This document shows positions 1 to 7,349 of a stretch of DNA of 64,000 bases, piece after piece (position 1 is the stretch's first letter; the number at the start of each line of letters is the position of its first letter). The stretch is from Rhizobium vallis (GTDB lineage: Bacteria; Pseudomonadota; Alphaproteobacteria; Rhizobiales; Rhizobiaceae). The stretch covers positions 62,001 through 126,000 of the forward strand of contig NZ_ML133695.1 in the NCBI RefSeq assembly GCF_003985155.1, in the 5' to 3' direction. The position numbers were made by a program, and so were the translations under genes. The notes beneath the pieces were generated by a model that saw only the letters and a list, made by a program, of their open reading frames with translations, was not told the origin of the DNA and did not search any database.

Positions 1-199
1 TGTCCCTGGAAACGGCTGCCGAGCCCGCCGTCATCGTCAAGGCCACGCCACCCTTTGCCCGCTCCACCGTATAGGCCCGATACTTCTCCTTCGGCATGCC
101 GTCTTCGGGATAGGCCGGCTCGTGAGAGGTCACGATGATTCGGTTACGCAGCGTCAGATGCTTGAGCTGGTAGGGCTGCAGGAGAGGATCATTCGACAT
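1..199 (-). CDS. N-methylproline demethylase-like NADH:flavin oxidoreductase (N-terminus only)
   Basis: Only the first 66 codons are in the window; the gene continues past base 1. The start is the ATG read leftward from 199. The translation begins MSNDPLLQPYQLKHLTLRNR and contains a VTSHEPAYPEDGMP stretch, the N-terminal pattern of old-yellow-enzyme/2,4-dienoyl-CoA-reductase-like flavoproteins that demethylate stachydrine/N-methylproline or dimethylglycine (StcD/DgcA type). Such enzymes use FMN, FAD and an iron-sulfur cluster in the cytoplasm. The substrate is inferred from the divergent neighbours: a TetR regulator, a P5C-reductase-like gene and a betaine transporter. The FMN and Fe-S regions lie outside the window, so the choice between demethylase and another flavin reductase remains open. 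Confidence 0.75.
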   Translation of the reverse strand, partial: MSNDPLLQPYQLKHLTLRNRIIVTSHEPAYPEDGMPKEKYRAYTVERAKGGVALTMTAGSAAVSRD

Positions 200-245
200 G
201 GGCTGCGGTTCCGGATTAAAACATCAAGGCGGACGCTAAGCACAA

Positions 246-303
246 TGTACATACGTGTCAACGATGAAAACAGTCAGGTCGTCATATTCGACACTGATGT
301 ACA
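246..303. promoter_or_regulatory. Inverted-repeat operator between the demethylase and tetR
   Basis: TGTACATACGTGTC at 246-259 and GACACTGATGTACA at 290-303 are inverted copies matching at 12 of 14 positions, separated by 30 bases. Each arm contains the palindrome ATGTACAT (245-252 and 297-304). The element lies in the divergent promoter region, 42 bases before the tetR start, so it is a natural TetR binding site; binding is inferred. Confidence 0.6.
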
Positions 304-345
304 TTTTTCTTGTGCCGAGCCTCGGAATTTGATAGGAGATAACGC

Positions 346-975
346 ATGGATCAGTCTTTGAACGATACCGGCTGGCGCGGATCGCAGGAGGGATGGCTGG
401 AAGCAGCCTACCACTCCCTTCTGGATTCCGGCGTGGATTCGGTGAAGATTTTGCCACTGGCGAAGAAGCTCAATCTCTCGCGAACGAGCTTCTACTGGTT
501 CTTCAAGGATCGGGAGGAGCTGTTGAGCGCACTCGTGGCGCGATGGCGTGACAAAAACACCGGCAACATCGTCAAACAGTCGGAAGCTTACGCGGAATCG
601 CTTGCCGAGGCGATGCTCAACGTTTTCGACTGCTGGCTGAACACCGATCTCTTCGATGCCAAGTTCGAGTTTGCCGTGCGCAGCTGGGCGCTGCAGTCGG
701 ACGAGCTTCTGGCCGAGGTTCAGCAGGCCGATCGGATCCGGCTGGAAGCGCTCAAACGCATGTTTATGCGGTTCGGGTTACCAGAAACGACATCAGATGT
801 CAGAGCACGGACAACTTATCTCGTCCAGATCGGCTACATCTCCATGCAGTCGATGGAGGAACTCGCCATCCGCATGAAACGGATTCCGGAATATATCGCG
901 ATTTACACGGGCGAAGTGCCGCAGCAGAGGGAGCTCGATCGCTTCTTCGCCCGGCATGGCTATAGGCCCGGCTAG
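346..975 (+). CDS. TetR/AcrR-family transcriptional regulator
   Basis: A 209-residue protein, normal length for TetR regulators. The DNA-binding helix-turn-helix is at about residues 34-64 (LAKKLNLSRTSFYWFFKDRE), with the usual Y/F-W-F-F recognition-helix ending. The C-terminal two thirds is helical and should form the ligand-binding and dimerisation domain. The start ATG at 346 is preceded by a purine-rich GATAGGAGA. It is divergent from the flavin demethylase and 10 bases upstream of the P5C-reductase-like gene, so it probably controls both arms of the proline betaine locus through the inverted repeat at 246-303. The inducer is not visible; proline betaine or N-methylproline is a guess from context. 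Confidence 0.85.
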   Translation: MDQSLNDTGWRGSQEGWLEAAYHSLLDSGVDSVKILPLAKKLNLSRTSFYWFFKDREELLSALVARWRDKNTGNIVKQSEAYAESLAEAMLNVFDCWLNTDLFDAKFEFAVRSWALQSDELLAEVQQADRIRLEALKRMFMRFGLPETTSDVRARTTYLVQIGYISMQSMEELAIRMKRIPEYIAIYTGEVPQQRELDRFFARHGYRPG

Positions 976-985
976 AGGAACCGAG

Positions 986-1780
986 ATGAGCGTTTCCTTG
1001 AGGATCGGCATTATTGGCGGTGGCGGCTGGCTCGGTGGGGCCATCGCCGGCTCGATCCTCGATTCCGGACTGGTCGATCCTCAAAATCTCGCGCTCTCCT
1101 ATCGCAGGGAGCGGCCGTCGCGCTTCCCGAACGCCTTCTGGACCGCCGACAGTCAGGAGCTTGCCAACCGCTCGGATGTGATCCTTCTCTCCGTCCGTCC
1201 CGATGACTGGCGTCCCCTTGCAGTCGATGCCTCCGGCAAGCTTGTCATCTCGGTCATGGCCGGCATCCGCGTGACCGCCCTTTGCGAACGCCACAAGACC
1301 AGCCGCGTCGTCCGCGCCCTGCCGAATGCCGCTGCCGAAGTGGCGAAATCCTATACGCCCTGGATCGGCGCGAGCGGTATCACGGAAGAGGACCGGGCCA
1401 TCGTCCGCACCATCTTCGAGACCTGCGGAACTCAGGACGAGGTCGCAAGGGAAAGCGATATCGATTACCTCACGGGCCTTAGCGGATCCGGACCGGCATT
1501 CCCGGCGCTGCTTGCGGCTGCCATGATGCGCGACGCCGTCGCCCATGGACTGCCGGCCGAGGTCGCGCGCCGCGCCGTCAACACGGTGATATCGGGCGCC
1601 GGCCGCCTGCTGGAACGGCGCGACGAATGTCCTGATGACGTCGTTCAAGCCTTTCTCGACTATCGCGGCACCACCGCGACAGCCATAGAAAATATGCGCG
1701 CCGCCGGGTTCGAGGCTTCGGTCGCCGATGGCCTGTCGGCGGCATTCAAGAAATCGGTAAGTATGGGAGAAGCCTCCTGA
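986..1780 (+). CDS. Pyrroline-5-carboxylate reductase-like NAD(P)-binding protein
   Basis: A 264-residue protein with an N-terminal Rossmann motif (GIIGGGGWLGG, residues 8-18) and the P5C-reductase C-terminal hallmark LTGLSGSGPAF near residue 162. A degenerate version of the family's VTSPGGTT segment is present (DYRGTTATAIENM). The family reduces 1-pyrroline-5-carboxylate to proline with NAD(P)H. Start ATG 986 is preferred over the upstream in-frame 956 because GAGGAACCGAG precedes it and 956 overlaps tetR. It sits between the regulator and the betaine transporter. Its role there may be to process a cyclic imine from betaine or proline-derived substrates rather than housekeeping proline synthesis; a second paralogue lies at 32299. 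Confidence 0.8.
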   Translation: MSVSLRIGIIGGGGWLGGAIAGSILDSGLVDPQNLALSYRRERPSRFPNAFWTADSQELANRSDVILLSVRPDDWRPLAVDASGKLVISVMAGIRVTALCERHKTSRVVRALPNAAAEVAKSYTPWIGASGITEEDRAIVRTIFETCGTQDEVARESDIDYLTGLSGSGPAFPALLAAAMMRDAVAHGLPAEVARRAVNTVISGAGRLLERRDECPDDVVQAFLDYRGTTATAIENMRAAGFEASVADGLSAAFKKSVSMGEAS

Positions 1781-1847
1781 CAACCGTTGGAACGGGTTCT
1801 GCGGCGCCCCGTTCGACAACACAAGCCGCTAAGCAGAGGGAACGAGA

Positions 1848-2849
1848 ATGAAGAAACTACTTGCATCGACATGTTTGACGTTCGGCCTGATCGGCGGCGC
1901 GTCATTCGCCAGCGCCGCCGAATGCGGCAGCGTCACCATCGCCAGCATGAACTGGCAGAGCGCCGAAGTTCTCTCCAACCTGGACAAGTTCATCCTGAAC
2001 GAAGGTTACGGCTGCAGCGCCGATATCACTGTTGGCGACACCGTCCCGACCATCACCTCCATGGCCGAAAAGGGCCAGCCTGACATCGCGCCCGAAGCCT
2101 GGATCGACCTGCTGCCTGACGTCGTCAAGAAGGGCACGGAAGAAGGCCGCATCGTTCAGGTCGGCTCGCCGCTGCCGGATGGCGGCGTGCAGGGCTGGTG
2201 GATCCCGAAATACCTCGCCGACGCCCATCCCGATATCAAGACCATCGGCGATGTGCTGAAGCATCCGGACCTCTTCCCGGATCCCGAGGATTCGAAGAAG
2301 GGCGCCATCGTGAACGGCCCGCAGGGCTGGGGCGGCACCGTCGTCACCTCGCAGCTCTACAAGGCGTTTGATGCCCAAAAGGCGGGCTTCACCCTCGTCG
2401 ATACCGGCTCGGCTGCCGGTCTCGACGGTTCGATCGCCAAGGCTTACGAACGCAAGGAAGGCTGGGTCGGCTATTACTGGGCGCCGACGGCGCTGCTCGG
2501 CAAGTATCAGATGGTCAAGCTCGAAGCCGGCGTGCCGGAAGATGCCGCTGAATGGAAGCGTTGCATCACCGTCGCCGATTGCCCCGATCCCAAGGCCGCT
2601 GCATGGCCGGTCGACCACGTCGTCACCCTGGTCGCCAAGCCCTTCTCGGAAAAGGTCGGACCTGAGGTCATGGACTACCTGAAGAAGCGCTCCTGGAGCA
2701 ACGACACGGTCAACAAGCTGATGTCGTGGATGACCGACAACCAGGCAACCGGCGAAGACGGCGCCAAGCACTTCCTTGGAGAAAACAAGGACATCTGGAC
2801 CAAGTGGGTCTCGCCGGAAGCAGCCAAGAAGATCGAAGCTGCCCTCTAA
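1848..2849 (+). CDS. Glycine/proline betaine ABC transporter substrate-binding protein (OpuAC family)
   Basis: A 333-residue periplasmic protein. The N-terminus is a Sec signal peptide (MKKLLAS, hydrophobic core, cleavage probably after SFASA near residue 24). The mature protein is rich in tryptophans in short motifs (MNWQSAEVL, PEAWIDLLP, QGWWIPKYL, GYYWAPTALL); aromatic residues of this kind form the cation-pi box for quaternary amines in OpuAC/ProX/HutX-type proteins. RBS AGAGGGAACGAG precedes the ATG. It is first in a three-gene transporter operon, and a hairpin at 2860-2882 may let it be made in excess of the membrane parts. The ligand is most likely proline betaine given the neighbours; choline, glycine betaine or histidine are alternatives. 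Confidence 0.88.
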   Translation: MKKLLASTCLTFGLIGGASFASAAECGSVTIASMNWQSAEVLSNLDKFILNEGYGCSADITVGDTVPTITSMAEKGQPDIAPEAWIDLLPDVVKKGTEEGRIVQVGSPLPDGGVQGWWIPKYLADAHPDIKTIGDVLKHPDLFPDPEDSKKGAIVNGPQGWGGTVVTSQLYKAFDAQKAGFTLVDTGSAAGLDGSIAKAYERKEGWVGYYWAPTALLGKYQMVKLEAGVPEDAAEWKRCITVADCPDPKAAAWPVDHVVTLVAKPFSEKVGPEVMDYLKKRSWSNDTVNKLMSWMTDNQATGEDGAKHFLGENKDIWTKWVSPEAAKKIEAAL

Positions 2850-2859
2850 AGCAAATATT

Positions 2860-2882
2860 GCGGTGCGCGAAAAGCGCACCGC
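2860..2882 (+). terminator. Intercistronic hairpin after the binding-protein gene
   Basis: GCGGTGCGC (2860-2868) and GCGCACCGC (2874-2882) form a perfect 9-bp stem with a GAAAA loop, 11 bases after the stop codon. There is no long T run, so it more likely stabilises the upstream message or causes partial termination than fully ending transcription. Confidence 0.6.
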
Positions 2883-2942
2883 TTCTCGCTGCCGATAAAA
2901 TCAAAAAGACTGCCACGGCTCTTTGAAGAAAAGGGGAACCGA

Positions 2943-3830
2943 ATGGAATGGTTTTATAAATTCCCGCACATGAACGACGACGCGCTTCGCAATCTGAAGA
3001 AGGCGATCGATGACGGTTTTCGTGCCTTTACCCGCGCCTATGGCGACGGCATCGAAAGCCTCTTCACGCCGCTGCAGCATTTCCTTATCGCCGCCGAACG
3101 TTTCATGACGCAGACGCCGTGGCCGATCATCACCTTGATCATCCTGGTGATTGCCTGGTTGGGGAGCCGCAGCCTGAAGATCGTCGGTGGCTGTCTCGTG
3201 ACATTGCTGCTGATCGGCTACTTCGACATGTGGGACGATACGATGCGGACGGTCTCGATGATCTTCGTCTGCACGGTTCTCTCCATCGCCATCGGCATTC
3301 CGATCGGCATCCTGATGGCGCGCTCCGATCGGCTGCAGCGCGTGGTCAATCCGATCCTCGACGTCATGCAGACGATGCCGAGCTTCGTCTATCTCATTCC
3401 AGTCGTCATGCTGCTCGGCATCGGCAAGGTGCCGGGGCTGATCGCCGTCGTCATCTACGCCATTCCGCCGATGATCCGCCTGACCGATCTCGGCATCCGT
3501 CTGGTCGACAAGGACGTGCTTGAGGCGGCCGACGCCTTCGGGACGTCGAAATCGCAGAAGCTCTTCAAGGTGCAACTGCCGCTCGCCCTTCCCACCATCA
3601 TGGCCGGCATCAACCAGACGATCATGATGGCGCTCGCCATGGTGGTCATCGCCTCCATGATCGGCGTCCAGGGCCTTGGCCAGCCGGTGCTGAAGGCGAT
3701 CGCCAACCAGTATTTCACGCTTGGCATTTTCAACGGTCTTGCCATCGTCGGCATCGCCATCATCTTCGACCGGGTCAGCCAGGCATATGGCAAAAGGCTC
3801 CAGAGGCATCGGGAGACCGTCCATGGCTGA
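2943..3830 (+). CDS. Betaine/proline ABC transporter permease (ProW/HutW type)
   Basis: A 295-residue inner-membrane protein with about six hydrophobic helices, starting with WPIITLIILVIAWLGSRS near residue 60. The permease cytoplasmic EAA-type loop is visible (LEAADAFGTSKSQKLF, around residues 192-207), followed by LPLALPTIMAGINQTIMMAL. It forms the transmembrane channel for the betaine importer. ATG 2943 follows AAAAGGGGAACCGA. The end overlaps the ATPase start by 8 bases, so the two are translationally coupled. Length and loop fit the ProW family well. Confidence 0.9.
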   Translation: MEWFYKFPHMNDDALRNLKKAIDDGFRAFTRAYGDGIESLFTPLQHFLIAAERFMTQTPWPIITLIILVIAWLGSRSLKIVGGCLVTLLLIGYFDMWDDTMRTVSMIFVCTVLSIAIGIPIGILMARSDRLQRVVNPILDVMQTMPSFVYLIPVVMLLGIGKVPGLIAVVIYAIPPMIRLTDLGIRLVDKDVLEAADAFGTSKSQKLFKVQLPLALPTIMAGINQTIMMALAMVVIASMIGVQGLGQPVLKAIANQYFTLGIFNGLAIVGIAIIFDRVSQAYGKRLQRHRETVHG

Positions 3831-4902
3831 GCATCGTTTCGGCGGCATCAAGATCCGCAATCTCTACAAGATCTTCGGCCCCACCCCCGCCGCTTTTGTC
3901 GACGCAGTTCAGAAAGGCCTGACGAAGACCGAGCTCAACGCAAAACACGGCCATGTGCTCGGCCTCAGGGATATCAATGTCGAGATCCCCTCCGGCCGCA
4001 TCCAGGTCATCATGGGCCTGTCCGGATCGGGCAAATCGACCCTCATCCGTCACATCAATCGTCTGATCGATCCGACATCGGGCGAAGTGCTGGTCGACGG
4101 CGTCGATGTCGTGAAGATGAACGAGACCGAGTTGCGAACCTTTCGCCGTCAGCAGACGGCGATGGTGTTCCAGAAATTCGCGCTGCTTCCGCACCGAAAC
4201 GTACTCGACAACACCATCTTCGGTCTCGAAGTGCAGGGCATGGAACGTGCGAAAGCCGTCGATATCGCCATGGGCTGGATCGAGCGGGTGGGGCTCAAGG
4301 GTTTCGAACAGAAATATCCGAACCAGCTTTCCGGCGGCATGCAGCAGCGCGTCGGCCTGGCGCGGGCACTTTCCAACGATGCTCCCGTTCTCCTGATGGA
4401 CGAGGCCTATTCGGCGCTCGACCCTTTGATCCGCACGGATATGCAGACGGTCCTTCTCGATATCCAGAAGGAGATCAAGAAGACGATCGTCTTCATCACC
4501 CACGATCTCGACGAGGCGCTTCGCCTCGGCGACCAGATTGCGATCCTGCGCGACGGCGAAGTTATCCAGCAGGGCACCAGCCAGGATATCGTCCTGCGTC
4601 CGGCGGACGATTACATCGCCAACTTCGTCAAGGAGGTCAATCGCGGCCGAGTCATCCATGTCGAAGCCGTCATGACGCCATTGCACGCGGGTGCCGCACC
4701 GGTTGGACTGGCGATTGCGGCGGGAACGACCGTCGAAGAGGCCGTCCGGATGATGGCATCTGCGCCGGAAGGCAATGCCAAGGTGGTTTCCCCGTCCGGG
4801 GATGTGCTGGGCCTCGTTACCTTCCGCCAGCTTGCAAGCGCGATGGTGAACTCGCACGAGACGGCAGCCCGGCACGATAGTCCTCTTTCGGTCGCGCTCT
4901 GA
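3823..4902 (+). CDS. Quaternary-amine ABC transporter ATP-binding protein (ProV/HutV type)
   Basis: A 359-residue cytoplasmic ATPase. Walker A GLSGSGKST is at about 65-73, Q-loop VFQKFALLPHR near 117, signature LSGGMQQRV near 169, Walker B LLMDEAYSALDP near 190 and the switch histidine in FITHDLDEA. It has the long N-terminal extension typical of ProV proteins before the ATPase core. After about residue 280 there is a short C-terminal region resembling a single CBS-like segment, the part of this family that senses ionic strength. ATG 3823 lies within the last codons of the permease gene; the in-frame upstream start at 3721 is inside the permease and is not used here. Confidence 0.9.
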   Translation: MAEHRFGGIKIRNLYKIFGPTPAAFVDAVQKGLTKTELNAKHGHVLGLRDINVEIPSGRIQVIMGLSGSGKSTLIRHINRLIDPTSGEVLVDGVDVVKMNETELRTFRRQQTAMVFQKFALLPHRNVLDNTIFGLEVQGMERAKAVDIAMGWIERVGLKGFEQKYPNQLSGGMQQRVGLARALSNDAPVLLMDEAYSALDPLIRTDMQTVLLDIQKEIKKTIVFITHDLDEALRLGDQIAILRDGEVIQQGTSQDIVLRPADDYIANFVKEVNRGRVIHVEAVMTPLHAGAAPVGLAIAAGTTVEEAVRMMASAPEGNAKVVSPSGDVLGLVTFRQLASAMVNSHETAARHDSPLSVAL

Positions 4903-4916
4903 AGCAACTCCACCGC

Positions 4917-4956
4917 AATGCCCGCAGCGCGTCTTTTCGGACGCGCTGCGGGCATT
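4917..4956 (+). terminator. Strong hairpin ending the betaine transporter operon
   Basis: A perfect 17-bp stem: AATGCCCGCAGCGCGTC at 4917-4933 pairs with 4940-4956 around a TTTTCG loop, 15 bases after the ATPase stop. The downstream T tract is poor (GTCGCTTTG), so termination may be partial or the hairpin may protect the message end. Confidence 0.75.
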
Positions 4957-5156
4957 GTCGCTTTGAATTCATGCGCCACATCCCGCTCACCCGCCAAGCC
5001 ATGGGGTAGCGGCGCCTTGGAATTATGATGGCGCAGGCGCTCCCGTCGCCGAGCCTGAAATGGACTCTTCTTTCGCCTGGAACGAGTCGTTCAAGATCTC
5101 TATCCGGTTTGCACAAGTCAGTCGCCCGGAGCAAAAAGCTTCACGGGTGTACTCGA

Positions 5157-5164
5157 ATGTACAT
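5157..5164. promoter_or_regulatory. Third ATGTACAT palindrome
   Basis: The same 8-base palindrome that sits in both arms of the operator at 246-303, here inside GTGTACTCGAATGTACAT (5148-5164 region). An 8-mer can recur by chance; a shared regulator is only suggested. Confidence 0.25.
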
Positions 5165-5345
5165 ATTGCGCAGGATCGATCCGGTCTGCGTCACGAAACA
5201 CAGATCGGCCGACAATATCGCGACGCGACAATTGCCCCATGGCGGCGAAACAATAAGATGATTTTCGACCAAGGCCATGATGGTCAGCGGTCCCGAAGCA
5301 AAGCCCGACCATCAGTCACCCCAATGGGATGGAAGGGACTACATC

Positions 5346-5428
5346 CATACGCACTTCATCCCGTGCGTATGCTTGCCTGTCTGCCTGCCGAAGGCCCTCT
5401 CAGCGGTCCACTAGAACCTTCGGCAGGC
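5346..5428 (+). other. Two tandem perfect hairpins, possible structured RNA
   Basis: Hairpin 1: CATACGCAC (5346-5354) pairs with GTGCGTATG (5363-5371), 9 bp with an 8-base loop. Hairpin 2: GCCTGCCGAAGG (5383-5394) pairs with CCTTCGGCAGGC (5417-5428), 12 bp with a 22-base loop. Two perfect stems 11 bases apart inside a gene-free interval could be part of a small RNA or leader. No known riboswitch motif was recognised, and there is no T run after either stem. Confidence 0.35.
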
Positions 5429-6038
5429 AACCGCGCCCCGCCGATGCCGCGCTTGAGCCTCTCCCGGTGAACAGAGATAAATATCTTCGATCGAGCGCGA
5501 TCGTTTCATCCCGAGACCGCGTCGAAATCAGCCGCCCGCGCCTCCCCAATCGCCTCGATCTCGGTCATTTCCCGCCGCCTCGCCGGGAGAAAATCCCACC
5601 GGGAAGGGACTATCGGCAAGGCATTTAGCGGGTCGATCTTCTCGATAAAAATTCCGCCTGAGCCTTGATCAACTTTCCCGCGTTTCCGACATTCTGCATG
5701 TCACTTGAGGAACGGCGGTTTTGCGATCACGATATACAGAGAATCAAAGACCTAAGGTGCGATGAGCGATTTTGAGTGATCGCGGCACCCTGGCGTCAAA
5801 ATCCGCCGACTCAACCCTGACCTGCTGCACTTCGGGCTTTGATCGGCTAATATCCCCATCTGCCGTCGTCCACTAGGCGCCCTGCCGGAGCGCTGGGCCG
5901 ACGGAGAACAATGAGCCGGGGTAACGCGCGATGCAAAAAGAGGGACGTACATCAGTAGATTCGGCCTAAGCGCCGAGCCGATATCTGTGGGCGGTCGAGA
6001 GGGGTAAGTCGGCGCGCGCATTCAACTATGGGAGCAGC

Positions 6039-7037
6039 ATGTCAGAAAGCAACACTTCGCAATTCGCGTTTCGATTTCGCGGTTCGTCCTTCGACAATAT
6101 GGTCGAAACCCTGGGAGGCGCTTTTGGTGCATTTGATGCCGCGCCTATCGGCCGTACTCAGAACTTCCATTGGGGGCTTGATATTTCCGCGAGTAATAGC
6201 GCGGTCATGCTCACCGGTTATCACGAGGCGGAGTTTCAGTTCAATATCGAGCCGACTGTCGATACGGCGGAGTATTTGTCCTTTGTGGTGCCGCGCAGCG
6301 GCGGCATGGCGGTGACCTATGGGGACCGTATCGCCGAGGCCGGACAAGGAAAATTGCTTCTTTATAACAATTTCGAGCCTGACAGCGTCATCATGCACGG
6401 CCAGTCGAACGTCATCGACGAATTGCTGATCAATTGGTCCGTCATCCTCCAGACCATCGGCCAAACGTTCGAAATACCGTTCAGCGGCTCTCTCGACCTG
6501 CTGCCCGAACTGGATCTGTCTACACCGGTCGGCCAAACGATTGGCAACCTGACGGAAACGATCATGTCGGGCATGCGTGACGACGGCCCCCTGCTGCAAT
6601 CGCCGATCGCCATGGCGCATATGACCCAGGCGCTGGCCGATCTGGTGGTGCGCCTGCTGCCTCACCGGTTATCGCATTTCCTGGACAATGGACCCGCCCT
6701 GATCGCACCCCGGCATGTGCGCAAGGCGATCGAATTCATGCACGCCAATATCGATCAGCCAATTACCATGCCGAAGGTCGCCGAAGCCGCCGGCGTATCC
6801 AGCCGCGCGCTCGAAACCGGCTTTCGCGCCTTCCGGGGAACGTCTCCAGCCGTCTATCTACTGACGCTTCGCCTGCGCGCCGCACGCCAGGACCTGCTCG
6901 ATCCCGCGAGCACGGAGACCATGAAAGCGATCTGTCTCAAATGGGGCTTCTTTCATTTCGGCCGGTTTTCTGCCGTCTACAAGTCGACATACGGGGAATA
7001 TCCTTCCGACACCCGCAAACGGGTGGGCCGGAAATAA
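6039..7037 (+). CDS. AraC-family transcriptional regulator
   Basis: A 332-residue regulator. The N-terminal about 200 residues form the ligand/dimerisation part seen in AraC proteins with an AraC-binding-like cupin domain. The C-terminal about 100 residues carry the two helix-turn-helices: MPKVAEAAGVSSRALETGF near 247, then ICLKWGFFHFGRFSAVY near 298-314 with the family-typical GF..xxGRF..xY pattern. Start ATG 6039 follows a GGAG. It is isolated on the plus strand after 1.1 kb of gene-poor DNA and converges with the oxidoreductase pair, so its targets cannot be inferred from an operon. Confidence 0.85.
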   Translation: MSESNTSQFAFRFRGSSFDNMVETLGGAFGAFDAAPIGRTQNFHWGLDISASNSAVMLTGYHEAEFQFNIEPTVDTAEYLSFVVPRSGGMAVTYGDRIAEAGQGKLLLYNNFEPDSVIMHGQSNVIDELLINWSVILQTIGQTFEIPFSGSLDLLPELDLSTPVGQTIGNLTETIMSGMRDDGPLLQSPIAMAHMTQALADLVVRLLPHRLSHFLDNGPALIAPRHVRKAIEFMHANIDQPITMPKVAEAAGVSSRALETGFRAFRGTSPAVYLLTLRLRAARQDLLDPASTETMKAICLKWGFFHFGRFSAVYKSTYGEYPSDTRKRVGRK

Positions 7038-7055
7038 GGGCCACAGCTGTCCCTA

Positions 7056-7349
7056 TCACGATGGAGACAGCGTCTTTCCGAGCGGCAGCGCATAGTGCAC
7101 TCTCATCGTCCTCGCATCCCGCTTGACGATCTCGAGCACGCCTTCACGTTCCGCCAGCGCATTGAGTTCGCGCAGCACCAGGGAATGCGCAATCCCCAGC
7201 AGGCGGGCGAATGAGCGGCTGTCGCTTGCAATTCCGAGTTCTGCGGCGACGAGGAGACCGGCTTGTATGGATGTCAGCCCGGCATCCCTCTCCTGCGCCG
7301 CAGCGACGAGAGCGAGAAACCGATCGGCGTCGGAGAGCTCTTCGCTCAC
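7056..7349 (-). CDS. Small winged-helix-like protein coupled to the oxidoreductase gene
   Basis: A 97-residue hypothetical protein. The middle (LLVAAELGIASDSRSFARLL, then HSLVLRELNALAEREGVLEI) reads like a MarR-type winged helix-turn-helix with its wing at DARTMRVHYAL. It lacks the helical dimerisation arms of a full MarR regulator. Its GTG start (7349-7347) overlaps the TGA stop of the upstream molybdopterin oxidoreductase (GTGA), so the two are translationally coupled. It may be a local regulator or a maturation or partner protein of the enzyme; the fold is inferred from residue pattern alone. Confidence 0.7.
   Translation of the reverse strand: MSEELSDADRFLALVAAAQERDAGLTSIQAGLLVAAELGIASDSRSFARLLGIAHSLVLRELNALAEREGVLEIVKRDARTMRVHYALPLGKTLSPS

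Larger units (their letters stand above)
4957..6038. other. Long gene-poor interval between the betaine operon and the AraC gene
   Basis: About 1.1 kb with no open reading frame that resembles a known protein. Frames of up to 136 codons exist, but their products are rich in R, S and P and match nothing I recognise. The interval holds a third ATGTACAT palindrome at 5157-5164 and two tandem perfect hairpins at 5346-5428 (listed separately). It may be a decayed region, or it may hold a structured RNA upstream of the AraC gene. Confidence 0.5.

Noticed and set aside
5060..5470. 136-codon frame in the gap before the AraC gene
   Set aside because: No recognised domain, low-complexity R/S/P composition, and it runs through two strong hairpins.
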